Assembly: GCA_002452215.1 (NCBI GenBank) | Contig: DKCO01000061.1 | Coordinates: 1-23,689, forward strand | Direction: 5' to 3' | From: Spirochaetales bacterium UBA6872 | Lineage (GTDB): Bacteria; Spirochaetota; Spirochaetia; Sphaerochaetales; Sphaerochaetaceae | DNA length: 23,689 nucleotides | Part shown: in pieces, positions 1 to 8,107 of the stretch | How the letters are laid out: the number at the start of each line of letters is the position of its first letter | Numbering within the stretch: the stretch's first letter is position 1 | Made by a program: the position numbers and the translations under genes | Notes under the pieces: model-generated | Database searches by the model: none | The model's input: only the letters and a program-made list of their open reading frames with translations | What the model was told of the DNA's origin: nothing

Positions 1-214
1 AGTGCGACTGAATAGTTACAACAGTTGACTTTGAATTAGTGCTTGTATATTTTTATTCATGAGGCTGGATTTGAACCAAATTGCAAAGATCTACAAAGAA
101 CTTGCTAAAATGTTGGCTAGGTGATGACCTTTAACAAGGAAATTTTTTTGACTATCGTACACACTTTTATGGTGTAATAGTTTTTTCAATGTCTATTTGA
201 ATGGGGGTGTGGGT

Positions 215-1567
215 ATGATTTTAAACTTCATGGTTGCTGGTTTTATTGAAAGCATGAAAAAGGTGCTTAAATCCAACCATATAAGCAGAGTTGAGAATCC
301 AGTTGCATTTTGTACTGGCCACACTAAATCGAAAAAAGACTCAAACAAAAACAAGGATAACGACTATGAGAGCCTAAAAGAGCTTCTAAAAAAAGGGCCT
401 TGCCAGGAAATTGATGGTATGACAAATATTTGCTATTCATACTTCAATCATGTCATTGGTAATGACATATATTCAGGGGTCATATTCAAGCAAATCAGTA
501 CCAGTAACAATAAAGAAAATGTTTTCCTACTTGAAGAAGATACCTCAGAGAATGCGTATTTTTTGTATTCCCCAAATAGAAATACATTGAACCACTTCAT
601 ATACAACACAATGTATAGTTCTATGGGATTATTATACGGGTTCGAAAAAGGGTGTAAATCCTACATAGATTCTGCATTCTCATCTGGAGATGTTGCAATC
701 TACAACAATTATATCTCAATGCTTTCAGGGCTTTCTCTTTTGCAAAACTTGATTGAGGAAACACTTCATAAAAATCATAATATTGATTTGGATGATATTT
801 GTCAGATGAAACTTGTTCATGTTGAAGAGACAGTTTGTTCCCCTAAACACTTGAATGATATGAGATTCCTTTATTCATCTTATATCATGGGTGTTTTCAG
901 TTTCATAGAACATGTTGCAGTACTCGTTCTTCCATTTTGGTATTCACTTCGTGAGAAATATCCTTACTGGAATGATTTCTGCAATGGTTTTCATCCAGAC
1001 AAATTTGACACATATCGTGATTTCTGGACAAGTAAGCTGTACTGGATTGATTCATTTGTCGAAACAATATGCAATTTCAAGCGATTCAATTCAACGAGTT
1101 CAAAAGGTTCATTTACATCTGGCGCGGACGAAAAACAAAAGTTCACAAAAAGGTTGTATGAAAGGCTTAGAGTCGATTATAGGAATCCTGTTCACCATGG
1201 TTTTTCTACAGGAGAAAATAAAACTGGATTATCTTTGGAAGTCCCTTCATTGACCAAGATTGTCTACTTTAACACACCACCTTTACTTCGTGAACTTGAC
1301 ACAACTGCATATGAACAAACAAAAAAACTCTTGGGTCTTTTCTGTTCGTTAGTTGAAGGTTATAACGCAGAAATATTCAAATACATTGCTACGGGGTGGA
1401 ATGTTCCAGTGAATTGTTCAGAGTTAGCTCAATACGTTGCCAATTGCAACATGTGTGATTTCATTTCCGAATATGACTCACAAATATACTCGAAGAAATA
1501 TATCCTCATAGATTCATACATGAATGGTTATGGCTATAACTGGACATCTATTATTGGAAGAAAATAA
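215..1567 (+). CDS. Uncharacterised protein with HEPN-like RNxxxHG motif
   Basis: I do not recognise a named family over the full length. The frame is open from a TTG at 197, but the ATG at 215 follows a GGGGG-rich stretch at about 203-207 and is the better start (450 aa). No signal peptide is evident. The central part is predicted helical and aromatic-rich (IMGVFSFIEHVAVLVLPFW at about residues 224-242). It is followed about 80 residues later by DYRNPVHHG, in which R323-N-P-V-H-H328-G matches the RNxxxH(G) signature of HEPN-superfamily RNases and nucleotide-binding proteins. HEPN proteins are often toxins or abortive-infection effectors, but this motif alone is weak evidence. The gene stands alone, with decayed DNA downstream and no obvious antitoxin (such as an MNT nucleotidyltransferase) beside it. 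It could also be a phage-resistance or purely structural helical protein. The gene call is confident; the function is not. Confidence 0.7.
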   Translation: MILNFMVAGFIESMKKVLKSNHISRVENPVAFCTGHTKSKKDSNKNKDNDYESLKELLKKGPCQEIDGMTNICYSYFNHVIGNDIYSGVIFKQISTSNNKENVFLLEEDTSENAYFLYSPNRNTLNHFIYNTMYSSMGLLYGFEKGCKSYIDSAFSSGDVAIYNNYISMLSGLSLLQNLIEETLHKNHNIDLDDICQMKLVHVEETVCSPKHLNDMRFLYSSYIMGVFSFIEHVAVLVLPFWYSLREKYPYWNDFCNGFHPDKFDTYRDFWTSKLYWIDSFVETICNFKRFNSTSSKGSFTSGADEKQKFTKRLYERLRVDYRNPVHHGFSTGENKTGLSLEVPSLTKIVYFNTPPLLRELDTTAYEQTKKLLGLFCSLVEGYNAEIFKYIATGWNVPVNCSELAQYVANCNMCDFISEYDSQIYSKKYILIDSYMNGYGYNWTSIIGRK

Positions 1568-2117
1568 GGAGCTACAATATGGTAGTTCACATTCAAATTG
1601 CCAGTTAGCACATTGCTATGCAATCTTGGTTTGTCGGTTTCGAATATCCTTATTTCTCACCAAATAGGGCAAGTGAGTGTGGCCATGAAGTCTTGTCAAC
1701 AGACATTACTTATGTATACAACACGATAAAAGAGAGATGAGGCCGCGATTAATGGGAGACTCTTATCTTCCATATTCAAGGCAATCATACAAGCGTAATT
1801 AGTACTATTACTATGTATGCACAAGACTCCCAGAAGAAAGTTTTACTGAAATTGTTAGGCTGAAAATCTGGATCCTAAATCCTTATATATGGTTGGATTG
1901 CTAGATGACCAAGCAATATGTACATAAGCGGTTAATCTATAAGCAAAGAGTGAGATTATTTTTACATGTGTACAATAGGTTTAATCTCTCGTAAGACACA
2001 AGCAAGTTCGTAATGACTGGAACTTGGGCTTAATTCTATGTCCATTGGGTCGAGGAGGTTTGTTGATTATGGCTATATTCTCTTGAAGAAAACAATGCCT
2101 TTTTATAATCTGATTAT
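1568..2117. other. Gene-free, decayed intergenic region
   Basis: About 550 bases without a credible gene. Around 1617-1740 a short + frame reads ...HEVLSTDITYVYNTIKER before a stop. The STDITYVY string resembles the start of the integrase core (rve) of IS3/IS30-like transposases, so this may be a transposase scrap, at low confidence. Near the right end lies a fragment resembling the right end of the IS200-type element found at 22.4-23.0 kb (listed separately). The promoter of the ROK gene should lie here, but no clear -35/-10 pair was found. Confidence 0.4.
2045..2075 (+). repeat. Solo right-end-like remnant of the IS200-type element
   Basis: The 16-base string TTGGGTCGAGGAGGTT is shared exactly with the right end of the IS200/IS605-type element at 22946-22961. 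Similarity continues more loosely for another 13 bases (TGTTGATTATGGC here, CATTGACGACGGC there). The left arm of the terminal hairpin (CCTCGACCC) that precedes the motif at 22937 is missing here, and no transposase frame lies upstream. It therefore looks like a leftover end rather than a movable copy. It sits about 45-70 bases before the ROK start and could have contributed to that gene's leader. Confidence 0.45.
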
Positions 2118-3311
2118 ATGGAATCCAAATCAGCAATTGCGTTTTTATCAAAAGGAGCATGTCATGCTTTCTCTTATATTCTACATAACCAGAATTCGAC
2201 TCGATCAGATTTGTGTAAATCTCTTAATGTTGGGCCAGCAACGGTGGGGAAATACACAGATGAGCTTTTATCCTGCTCAATGATAAAGGAAGTAGGTTTT
2301 TCGGAATCTTCTGGCGGTCGAAGACCCATTGTCTATTCTGTTAATGATTCTGATTTGTTCATTTTGTGCATCAATATCTCGACAATATATTGCGAGGTTG
2401 CTATTTCTGACTTCAAGTTGAATCTTCATTCGATCAGGCATTTTAAAATTCAAAAAAACGATGATCCAGAATATGTAATCTTGAAGATTATAGATTCATA
2501 CAATGCCATGGTACAAGAAATGGACATTAGTTTTGAATCGATAATAGGTGCCGGTGTAATTCTGTTTGGTGCAATGAAGGATGAACATGGCTCGATTTAT
2601 AAACCCATAATACAATATATGGATTCTAAATGGTATGATTTTCCTATTCTTGATAGATTGAAGTCAGTTTTCTCGTTTCCAGTGATTGCGGAAAAGGGAA
2701 TAACAGCCACAGCTTCGCTTGAGTACAACTACGGAATGGGCAAATCTTGCAAAAGCATGCTTTACATTTTATGTGCCATGAATATCAGATCCGCATTTGT
2801 TGTTGATGGAAAGGTTAGGGGTAATTCTCCATTTTATGAGGATGCTTTCGGGCATATGGTTGTAGATTTTGATGGTCCTGTTTGTCAATGTGGACAGTAT
2901 GGATGTTTGAATTGCTTTTCATCTATTCCTTCTATTGTTGAATCTTTTAAGAATAGAGTTAAAGTCGGACAGCCAACAAATGCAACAGATGACATTGAAA
3001 ACGTCTCTATTGAAGATATATGCAAAGCAGCAACCGATGGAGATGGATGTGCAATATCAGTTATAACAGAAAAGGCTAGGATATTGGGAATTGCCCTTGC
3101 GAATTATATCAATGTAACAACGCCAGAGCTTGTTTTGCTTTCTGGATTATTAATTGAATTGTCGCCTTTGTATTTTGACGTTGCTGTATCCTCGGCCAAG
3201 GAGCATTTGAAAAAAACAGGGTTTACGGATGTTGAATTCAGAAAAGAAGGCAGCTTTTTGTATCCTCTTACAACTAGCGGAGCTTCCCTCGTACTAGACA
3301 ATCTTTTTTGA
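2118..3311 (+). CDS. ROK-family transcriptional regulator (NagC/XylR type)
   Basis: The length (397 aa) fits ROK repressors, which bind a sugar or sugar phosphate and control a linked catabolic operon. An N-terminal winged helix-turn-helix spans about residues 10-60 (STRSDLCKSLNVGPATVGKYTDEL). The ROK fold follows, with the zinc site GHMVVDFDGPVCQCGQYGCL at about 246-268; the CxCGxxGC pattern is diagnostic. The DxGxT phosphate loop of true ROK kinases is replaced by CINISTIY, so this is a regulator and not a sugar kinase. The ATG at 2118 has no strong Shine-Dalgarno sequence, but earlier starts in the frame are not supported. It lies just upstream of tctCBA-sulfatase in the same direction and probably regulates it, perhaps through the ATACTAAAAA-type repeats at 3339-3405. 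Effector unknown. Confidence 0.9.
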   Translation: MESKSAIAFLSKGACHAFSYILHNQNSTRSDLCKSLNVGPATVGKYTDELLSCSMIKEVGFSESSGGRRPIVYSVNDSDLFILCINISTIYCEVAISDFKLNLHSIRHFKIQKNDDPEYVILKIIDSYNAMVQEMDISFESIIGAGVILFGAMKDEHGSIYKPIIQYMDSKWYDFPILDRLKSVFSFPVIAEKGITATASLEYNYGMGKSCKSMLYILCAMNIRSAFVVDGKVRGNSPFYEDAFGHMVVDFDGPVCQCGQYGCLNCFSSIPSIVESFKNRVKVGQPTNATDDIENVSIEDICKAATDGDGCAISVITEKARILGIALANYINVTTPELVLLSGLLIELSPLYFDVAVSSAKEHLKKTGFTDVEFRKEGSFLYPLTTSGASLVLDNLF

Positions 3312-3338
3312 CTATACTTTTTTTATCAATTAAAATAA

Positions 3339-3405
3339 GTATGCTAAAAATATGCATTATAACACTATAAGTATCTTTTAAATCTTTTTACTTTTTTTAG
3401 TATAC
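3339..3405. promoter_or_regulatory. Candidate ROK operator / tct promoter region
   Basis: The ROK-tctC intergenic region holds two copies of one motif in opposite orientation: GTATGCTAAAAA at 3339-3350 and, reversed, TTTTTTTAGTATAC at 3392-3405 (reverse complement GTATACTAAAAAAA). A pair of near-identical half-sites about 50 bases apart upstream of tctC is what an operator for the adjacent ROK repressor could look like. TATAAC/TATAAG hexamers between them (about 3358-3373) could serve as a -10. This is inferred from sequence symmetry only. Confidence 0.35.
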
Positions 3406-3454
3406 AACAAAAGATAACTATCTTAAACTTTGAATTATAAAAAAAGGAGTTGAG

Positions 3455-4429
3455 ATGAAAAGGATTCTAACAAGTTTGATTTGCATGTTTTTAGCGTTAT
3501 CTTTATTTGCCAATGGAGCAAATGAGTCTTCTAGTGACATGGCATCATCATGGCCTAAAGAGCCTGTGCAATTTATCGTAGGTGCTAATGCTGGTGGAGG
3601 AATAGATACTGCAGCACGATTGATTGCGAAATATATGACAGAATATTTTGGACAATCGTTTGTTGTAACGAATATGTCAGGAGGAGCAGGATCGGTTGCA
3701 TCCAACTATGTTCGATCACAAAAGCCAGATGGATATACTCTTCAGGTGGCTCATGAAGCAATTTTAACTAACAAAATCAGCGGAACAACAACTTTTGATT
3801 ATGATGGATTCGAGTTGGGAGGTATCCCTTTCAAGGTTTATACTACATGTCTTTTGTCAAAAAAGTATTCTTCTATGGATGAGCTTATTGAGGCAGCAAA
3901 GAATAATCCTGGAAAAGTAAAGTTTGGAACAGAATTGGCTACCAATGACACAGCTGTCATTGCAATGATGGAAGAGGTTTATGGCCTTAAGATCCAACTG
4001 GTTGACTCAGGCGCAGTATCAGATCAGATAGGATCTATGATGGGTAGCCATATTGATTTCATGAAGGCGCCTGTTGGTCTTGTCAAGGATTATGTCGAAT
4101 CTGGTGATTTTCATATCCTAGCATTCTTTAATGAGCAGAGGAACATGGATTATCCAGATGTTCCGACAATGAAGGAGTGCGGAGTTGATTTTGTTGTTGA
4201 TAAGTTCTTTGGAACATTCTTTACTCCAGGTACAGATCCTGAGATTATTACAAAGTTTACTACAGCTTTGAAAGATATTTGCAATAATCCTGATTTTCAG
4301 AAAGATGCTGAGGCTCTTGCATATACTGTAGAATATGTTGCTCCAGAAGATGAAGTTGAGTATTTCGAGTCTTGCAAGGAAAGGCTTGTTGAATATCAAG
4401 AACTTCTAGAGAGCCATTATGGTATTTAA
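3455..4429 (+). CDS. tctC: TctC/Bug-type periplasmic substrate-binding protein of a TTT transporter
   Basis: This 324-aa protein is the extracytoplasmic receptor of a tripartite tricarboxylate transporter; the family binds small carboxylates. A Sec signal peptide runs from residue 1 to about 19 (MKRILTSLICMFLALSLFA, cleavage before NG). No lipobox cysteine follows, so it is probably soluble in the periplasm. The Bug/TctC core is clear: PVQFIVGANAGGGIDTAARLIAK (about 36-58), then VVTNMSGGAGSVASNYV and KPDGYTL. A good ribosome-binding site (AAAAAAGGAG) precedes the ATG. It is first of the tctCBA-sulfatase operon and is followed by a hairpin with a T-tract, which should leave this receptor in excess over the membrane parts. 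The ligand cannot be read from sequence; the next genes suggest a carboxylated and possibly sulfated compound. Confidence 0.92.
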   Translation: MKRILTSLICMFLALSLFANGANESSSDMASSWPKEPVQFIVGANAGGGIDTAARLIAKYMTEYFGQSFVVTNMSGGAGSVASNYVRSQKPDGYTLQVAHEAILTNKISGTTTFDYDGFELGGIPFKVYTTCLLSKKYSSMDELIEAAKNNPGKVKFGTELATNDTAVIAMMEEVYGLKIQLVDSGAVSDQIGSMMGSHIDFMKAPVGLVKDYVESGDFHILAFFNEQRNMDYPDVPTMKECGVDFVVDKFFGTFFTPGTDPEIITKFTTALKDICNNPDFQKDAEALAYTVEYVAPEDEVEYFESCKERLVEYQELLESHYGI

Positions 4430-4458
4430 AAATCTTTAGCTTATAAAAATGTTTTCAA

Positions 4459-4518
4459 GGCCCTTAGCTCGTCTGCTAGGTTCTGCAGAAGATGTAGCTA
4501 TGGGTCATTTGTTTTTTT
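4459..4518 (+). terminator. Attenuating hairpin between tctC and tctB
   Basis: GGCCCTTAGCT (4459-4469) pairs with AGCTATGGGTC (4496-4506) with one T-T mismatch and one G-T wobble. Inside it a second small stem TCTGC/GCAGA (4472-4476 with 4485-4489) forms. A T-rich tract ending in GTTTTTTT follows (4507-4518). This is a plausible partial terminator or mRNA 3'-end stabiliser that lowers transcription of tctB, tctA and the sulfatase relative to the binding protein, as often seen after solute-binding-protein genes. Confidence 0.6.
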
Positions 4519-4536
4519 GATTTCACAGGAGAATAT

Positions 4537-5082
4537 ATGAAAAAATATAAAGACGTAATTGCTGGTGTAGTCGTATTCATAGTTGCTTCTATTTATTTTC
4601 TTCTAACACTTGGTATTAAAAAGATATCTTTTATAGACCCGATAGTGGGTTCTGCAATGTTTCCTAGAATTGTGGCTTTTATCTTGATGCTCTGTGGGCT
4701 AGTGATAATTGCACAAGGTCTGATTTCATTAAAGGAAAAGGACAAAAAACAAAAGACTCATGAAAAGAGTTTGCTTGAAATTGCTGATGAAGCAGAAAAC
4801 GAAGAAAACGTGACTGATAAAGTTATTGAAAGAAAAGGAAATATAAAAGTATGTCTTGTTTTGATTAGTTTCGCTTTGTTTTGTTTCTTCCTGGACAAGA
4901 TAGGTTTTTGTTTATCTTCTTTTGTTTACTTATGGTCACAGATGATAATCATGTCCCATCAGAAGGAAAATAGAAAGTCTATTCTTTTTTATGGTCTTTT
5001 GTCTTTAATTATCTCAGTTGTTGTATTTGTTCTCTTCAGATATGGCTTTGGACTTATTCTTCCAAAGTCAAAGTGGTTCTAG
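4537..5082 (+). CDS. tctB: TctB, small membrane subunit of the TTT transporter
   Basis: A 181-aa protein of the DUF1468/TctB type, the small four-helix membrane subunit of tripartite tricarboxylate transporters. Hydrophobic segments are seen at about residues 7-27 and 38-63, then a charged cytoplasmic loop rich in Lys/Glu (about 66-105, longer than in many TctB), then two more helices (about 106-128 and 147-171). AGGAG at 4527-4531 sets the start. It lies between tctC and tctA, the usual order of these operons. The sequence is poorly conserved, as is normal for TctB, so position and topology carry most of the assignment. Confidence 0.88.
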   Translation: MKKYKDVIAGVVVFIVASIYFLLTLGIKKISFIDPIVGSAMFPRIVAFILMLCGLVIIAQGLISLKEKDKKQKTHEKSLLEIADEAENEENVTDKVIERKGNIKVCLVLISFALFCFFLDKIGFCLSSFVYLWSQMIIMSHQKENRKSILFYGLLSLIISVVVFVLFRYGFGLILPKSKWF

Positions 5083-5093
5083 GGAGGTTGTAA

Positions 5094-6584
5094 ATGGAAA
5101 ACTTTCTAATTGGCTTTGCGCAAATTCTGAACCCTATGTCGCTCTTGCTAGTTGCAATTGGAACATTCTTGGGAATATTCTTCGGAGCGGCTCCAGGAAT
5201 GACTAGTTCAATGGGGATTGCTTTGGCTCTGCCTGTTACTTATGGTATGGGCATTGTCAATGGAATGGCATTGTTGCTTGGGATCTATATTGGATCAATT
5301 TCAGGTGGATTGATTACTGCGATTCTTTTGAATATTCCAGGAACTCCAGCAAGTGTTGCAACTACATTTGATGGGCATCCTATGGCTATGAGAGGAGAGG
5401 GTGGTCGTGCTGTAAGAATAGGGACTCTCTATTCGTTCATCGGTGGTATGATATCGCTTTTGGCTCTTTTCTTTATTTCTCCGGCATTAGCAAAGGTTGC
5501 CTTGAAATTCAGTTTTGAGGAGTATTTTGCAATTGGAGTGTTGTCGTTGTTCCTTATATCGGGACTGTCAGGAAAATCTCTTGCGAAGGGAATTGTAAGT
5601 GCACTAATTGGTGTTGCTTTTGCAACAGTTGGAATGGCTCCTGTAGATACAGTAAGGCGATTTACATTTGGTCTACCTGCGCTTGATGGAGGTTTTAAGC
5701 TATTGCCTCTTATGATTGGAGTATATGCTGTTGCTGAGGTTTTAAAGTGCGCTTCTTCCTTCGACAATGGAAACCAAACTGTTGCTTCATATAAATCAAA
5801 AGGACTTGGAATTACATGGAAAGAATTCAAAGAGCAATGCCCTAACATGACATTATCGGCTTTTATCGGTGTAGCTATTGGAATACTACCAGGTCTTGGT
5901 GCTGCAATTTCAAATCTTATTGCCTACTCTGCTAGCAGAAAGATTTCAAAACATCCTGAAAGATATGGCACTGGATGCATAGATGGCATAATAGCATCTG
6001 AAACAGCTAACAATGCTGTTTCTGGAGGTGCATTGATTCCTCTTTTGACAATGGGTATCCCAGGTGACGCTGGCACAGCTATGCTTCTTGCTGCATTTAT
6101 GCTTCATGGAATAACCCCTGGGCCCCTCCTGTTTGATAAATACAGCTCAACAATATATGCGATGTTCGCAATTTTGATAGTATCAAATATCATGATGATC
6201 TTGATGCAAATCTATGGTTTACCGGTATTTTTAAAGATGTTGAAAGTCAAGAGAAACATATTGTTGCCTGTTGTTATGGTTTTGGCTTCTATTGGTGCAT
6301 TTGCAACTAATAACAGAATATTCGATGTTTGGGCGATTCTGGTATTTGCAATCGTTGGTTATCTTCTTAGCAAAAATGGCTTCCCAGCACCTCCAATTGT
6401 TCTTGGTTTTGTTCTCGGCCCAATAATCGAGCTTAATTTAAGGCGTGGAATGATGTCATCTTATGGCTCTTTTCTGAATTTCTTCACACGTCCTGTTGCG
6501 GGAACAGTTTTGGTCATTTCAATTCTATTGTTCATTTATAAAGTTGTTTCCGCATTTGTTGGAAAAGCTAAAAAAGGTAAGTAA
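5094..6584 (+). CDS. tctA: TctA, large membrane permease subunit of the TTT transporter
   Basis: The 496-aa length and motifs fit the TctA family (PF01970), the channel-forming subunit with about 12 membrane helices that couples substrate uptake to an ion gradient. Typical strings are GTFLGIFFGAAPGMTSSMGIALALP near residue 23, GSISGGLITAILLNIPGTPASVATTFDGHPMA near 65-95, and the second-repeat counterpart IGVAIGILPGLGAAISNLIAY near 260-280 followed by ETANNAVSGGALIPLLTMGIPGD. A strong AGGGAGG lies just before the ATG, 11 bases after the tctB stop. It completes tctCBA. The following sulfatase starts 1 base after this stop, so the two are translationally coupled. Confidence 0.95.
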   Translation: MENFLIGFAQILNPMSLLLVAIGTFLGIFFGAAPGMTSSMGIALALPVTYGMGIVNGMALLLGIYIGSISGGLITAILLNIPGTPASVATTFDGHPMAMRGEGGRAVRIGTLYSFIGGMISLLALFFISPALAKVALKFSFEEYFAIGVLSLFLISGLSGKSLAKGIVSALIGVAFATVGMAPVDTVRRFTFGLPALDGGFKLLPLMIGVYAVAEVLKCASSFDNGNQTVASYKSKGLGITWKEFKEQCPNMTLSAFIGVAIGILPGLGAAISNLIAYSASRKISKHPERYGTGCIDGIIASETANNAVSGGALIPLLTMGIPGDAGTAMLLAAFMLHGITPGPLLFDKYSSTIYAMFAILIVSNIMMILMQIYGLPVFLKMLKVKRNILLPVVMVLASIGAFATNNRIFDVWAILVFAIVGYLLSKNGFPAPPIVLGFVLGPIIELNLRRGMMSSYGSFLNFFTRPVAGTVLVISILLFIYKVVSAFVGKAKKGK

Positions 6585-6585
6585 A

Positions 6586-8025
6586 ATGGCGAAAAAGAAT
6601 GTTCTTATTATTTTTTCAGATCAACACAACAAGCATATGCTTGGAGCCTATGGCAACAAGGTTGTAAAAACTCCGAATCTTGATTCACTTGCACACGATG
6701 GTGTTACATTTGCAAATGCCTATACATCATGTCCTCTATGCGCTCCAGCGAGAGCATCGCTTGCAATTGGAGACTATGCATCAAAACATGGCTATTTCGA
6801 TAATGCTTTAGCTTATGATGGGGAATGTAGAAGTTGGGCTGGAAAACTTGAGGAAAATGGTATTCATACAACGACAGTAGGTAAACTCCACTATAAATCG
6901 GATTGCGCTAAAACTGGATTTCTAGACCAAAGGATACCTCTTCATATAAAAAATGGTGTTGGTGATGTTTATGGAGAGATAAGAGATAAGGAAATAACTC
7001 GCCCCCAATTCAGAGATGCATTGTATGAGGCATCAATAGGAGAGACGGATTATATTAGGTTTGATAGAGAAGTAGCTAGAAGGGCTGCATCCTTCTTGCT
7101 TGAAGAGGCTGTTAATAGAGAAAGGCCTTTTGTCTTGATGGCTAATTTTGTCTCTCCTCATTTTCCACTTTCTGTTCCAAAGGAGTATGCTGATTTATAT
7201 AAAATTGAAGATATTCCTGATCCTGTGCAATTCAAAGAAGAAGATTGGCCGCATCATCCAGTTATAGATGATTACAGAAGATATTGCTGTCAGGAAGATG
7301 TCCCTGAGAATGTAAGAAAAGAAGCAATTCGCATATATTATGGCATGTGTTCTTTCTTGGATGCACAAGTTGGAATCGTACTTGATGCTTTGAAAAAATC
7401 TGGATTGGAGAATGAGACCTACGTTATTTATCTTTCGGATCACGGCGATACAATGGGTGAGCATGGAGTCTTCTTCAAATCGACATTATATGAAGGAAGC
7501 GTAGGTATTCCAATGCTAATCAAGGGGCCTGACATAAAAAGCGGGTATATAGAAAAGTCGCCAGTTTCTATAGTTGATATATACCCTACTGTATTGGAAT
7601 GTACAGGTATAGCAGAAGATGAATATGATAAATCATTGCCTGGAGTGTCTTTATTAGAGACCATAAAAACACAAAATCCAAATCGAACAATATATTCTGA
7701 GTATCTTTCTTTTGGTTTTTATACATCTGCGTTTATGCTACGCAAAGGCTTTTGGAAGTATGTCTTCTATGTAGGAGAAAGGTCTCAACTTTTCAATCTG
7801 AAAGAGGATCCTGATGAGTGCAATGATCTTGGGAATAAAGATGAGTACAAAGAGATATGCAATGAAATGGAATCTCTTCTTAGAAAGATTGTAGATCCCG
7901 AAGAATTGGATCAGATTGCCAAAGGGGCCCAGAAGAATGTTCTTGAAAAAGTGGGAGGAAAAGAAGAATTCCTAAAACATTTCAAGCCATCTCTTTTCTC
8001 TCCAATTCCGGATCTTGATAAATAA
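6586..8025 (+). CDS. Cytosolic Cys-type sulfatase (alkaline phosphatase superfamily)
   Basis: The frame extends upstream to 6496 inside tctA, but the ATG at 6586, preceded by AAGGTAAG, starts the conserved fold (MAKKNVLIIFSDQHN); 479 aa. It hydrolyses a sulfate ester (a related phosphonate or phosphate ester cannot be excluded). Visible active-site elements are DQH at 12-14, the formylglycine motif C52-A-P-A-R56, GKLHY at 99-103, SPH at 190-192, and DHGD at 285-288 with a later lysine near 298. C52 must be oxidised to formylglycine, in anaerobes usually by a radical-SAM anSME; no such gene is in the window. The usual Ser (CxPSR) and the Thr of the TG tail are both Ala-type here. There is no signal peptide, so it acts in the cytosol, unlike most glycan-degrading sulfatases. 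Coupling to tctA suggests that its substrate is what the TTT system imports. Substrate unknown. Confidence 0.9.
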   Translation: MAKKNVLIIFSDQHNKHMLGAYGNKVVKTPNLDSLAHDGVTFANAYTSCPLCAPARASLAIGDYASKHGYFDNALAYDGECRSWAGKLEENGIHTTTVGKLHYKSDCAKTGFLDQRIPLHIKNGVGDVYGEIRDKEITRPQFRDALYEASIGETDYIRFDREVARRAASFLLEEAVNRERPFVLMANFVSPHFPLSVPKEYADLYKIEDIPDPVQFKEEDWPHHPVIDDYRRYCCQEDVPENVRKEAIRIYYGMCSFLDAQVGIVLDALKKSGLENETYVIYLSDHGDTMGEHGVFFKSTLYEGSVGIPMLIKGPDIKSGYIEKSPVSIVDIYPTVLECTGIAEDEYDKSLPGVSLLETIKTQNPNRTIYSEYLSFGFYTSAFMLRKGFWKYVFYVGERSQLFNLKEDPDECNDLGNKDEYKEICNEMESLLRKIVDPEELDQIAKGAQKNVLEKVGGKEEFLKHFKPSLFSPIPDLDK

Positions 8026-8053
8026 ATCAATAAGAGCTTTGTATAAGCTAAAT

Positions 8054-8107
8054 CACTATAGTTAGGATGTATGGAACAGCCAATAACCTAGCTATAGTGT
8101 TGCTTTT
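8054..8107. terminator. Convergent hairpin between sulfatase and 2-hydroxyacid dehydrogenase
   Basis: CACTATAGTTAGG (8054-8066) pairs with CCTAGCTATAGTG (8087-8099): 13 pairs including one G-T wobble, around a 20-base loop, followed by TTGCTTTT. It lies in the 80-base gap between two convergent genes and would serve as a terminator, possibly for both directions. The loop is longer than in a typical intrinsic terminator. Confidence 0.55.

Noticed and set aside
59..124. 22-codon ORF (MRLDLNQIAKIYKELAKMLAR) at the left edge
   Set aside because: It faintly recalls mobilisation-protein NLNQIAK strings but is far too short, with no ribosome-binding site, to support a gene.
2038..2283. 81-codon + frame overlapping the start of the ROK gene
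   Set aside because: Out of frame with ROK and made partly of the IS right-end remnant; no recognisable product.
5429..5848. 139-codon - strand frame within tctA
   Set aside because: Antisense shadow of a well-supported membrane protein; rich in Pro/Ser as expected for a shadow.
6496..6585. Extended N terminus for the sulfatase
   Set aside because: It lies inside tctA; the ATG at 6586 directly begins the sulfatase fold and has a suitable upstream purine stretch.
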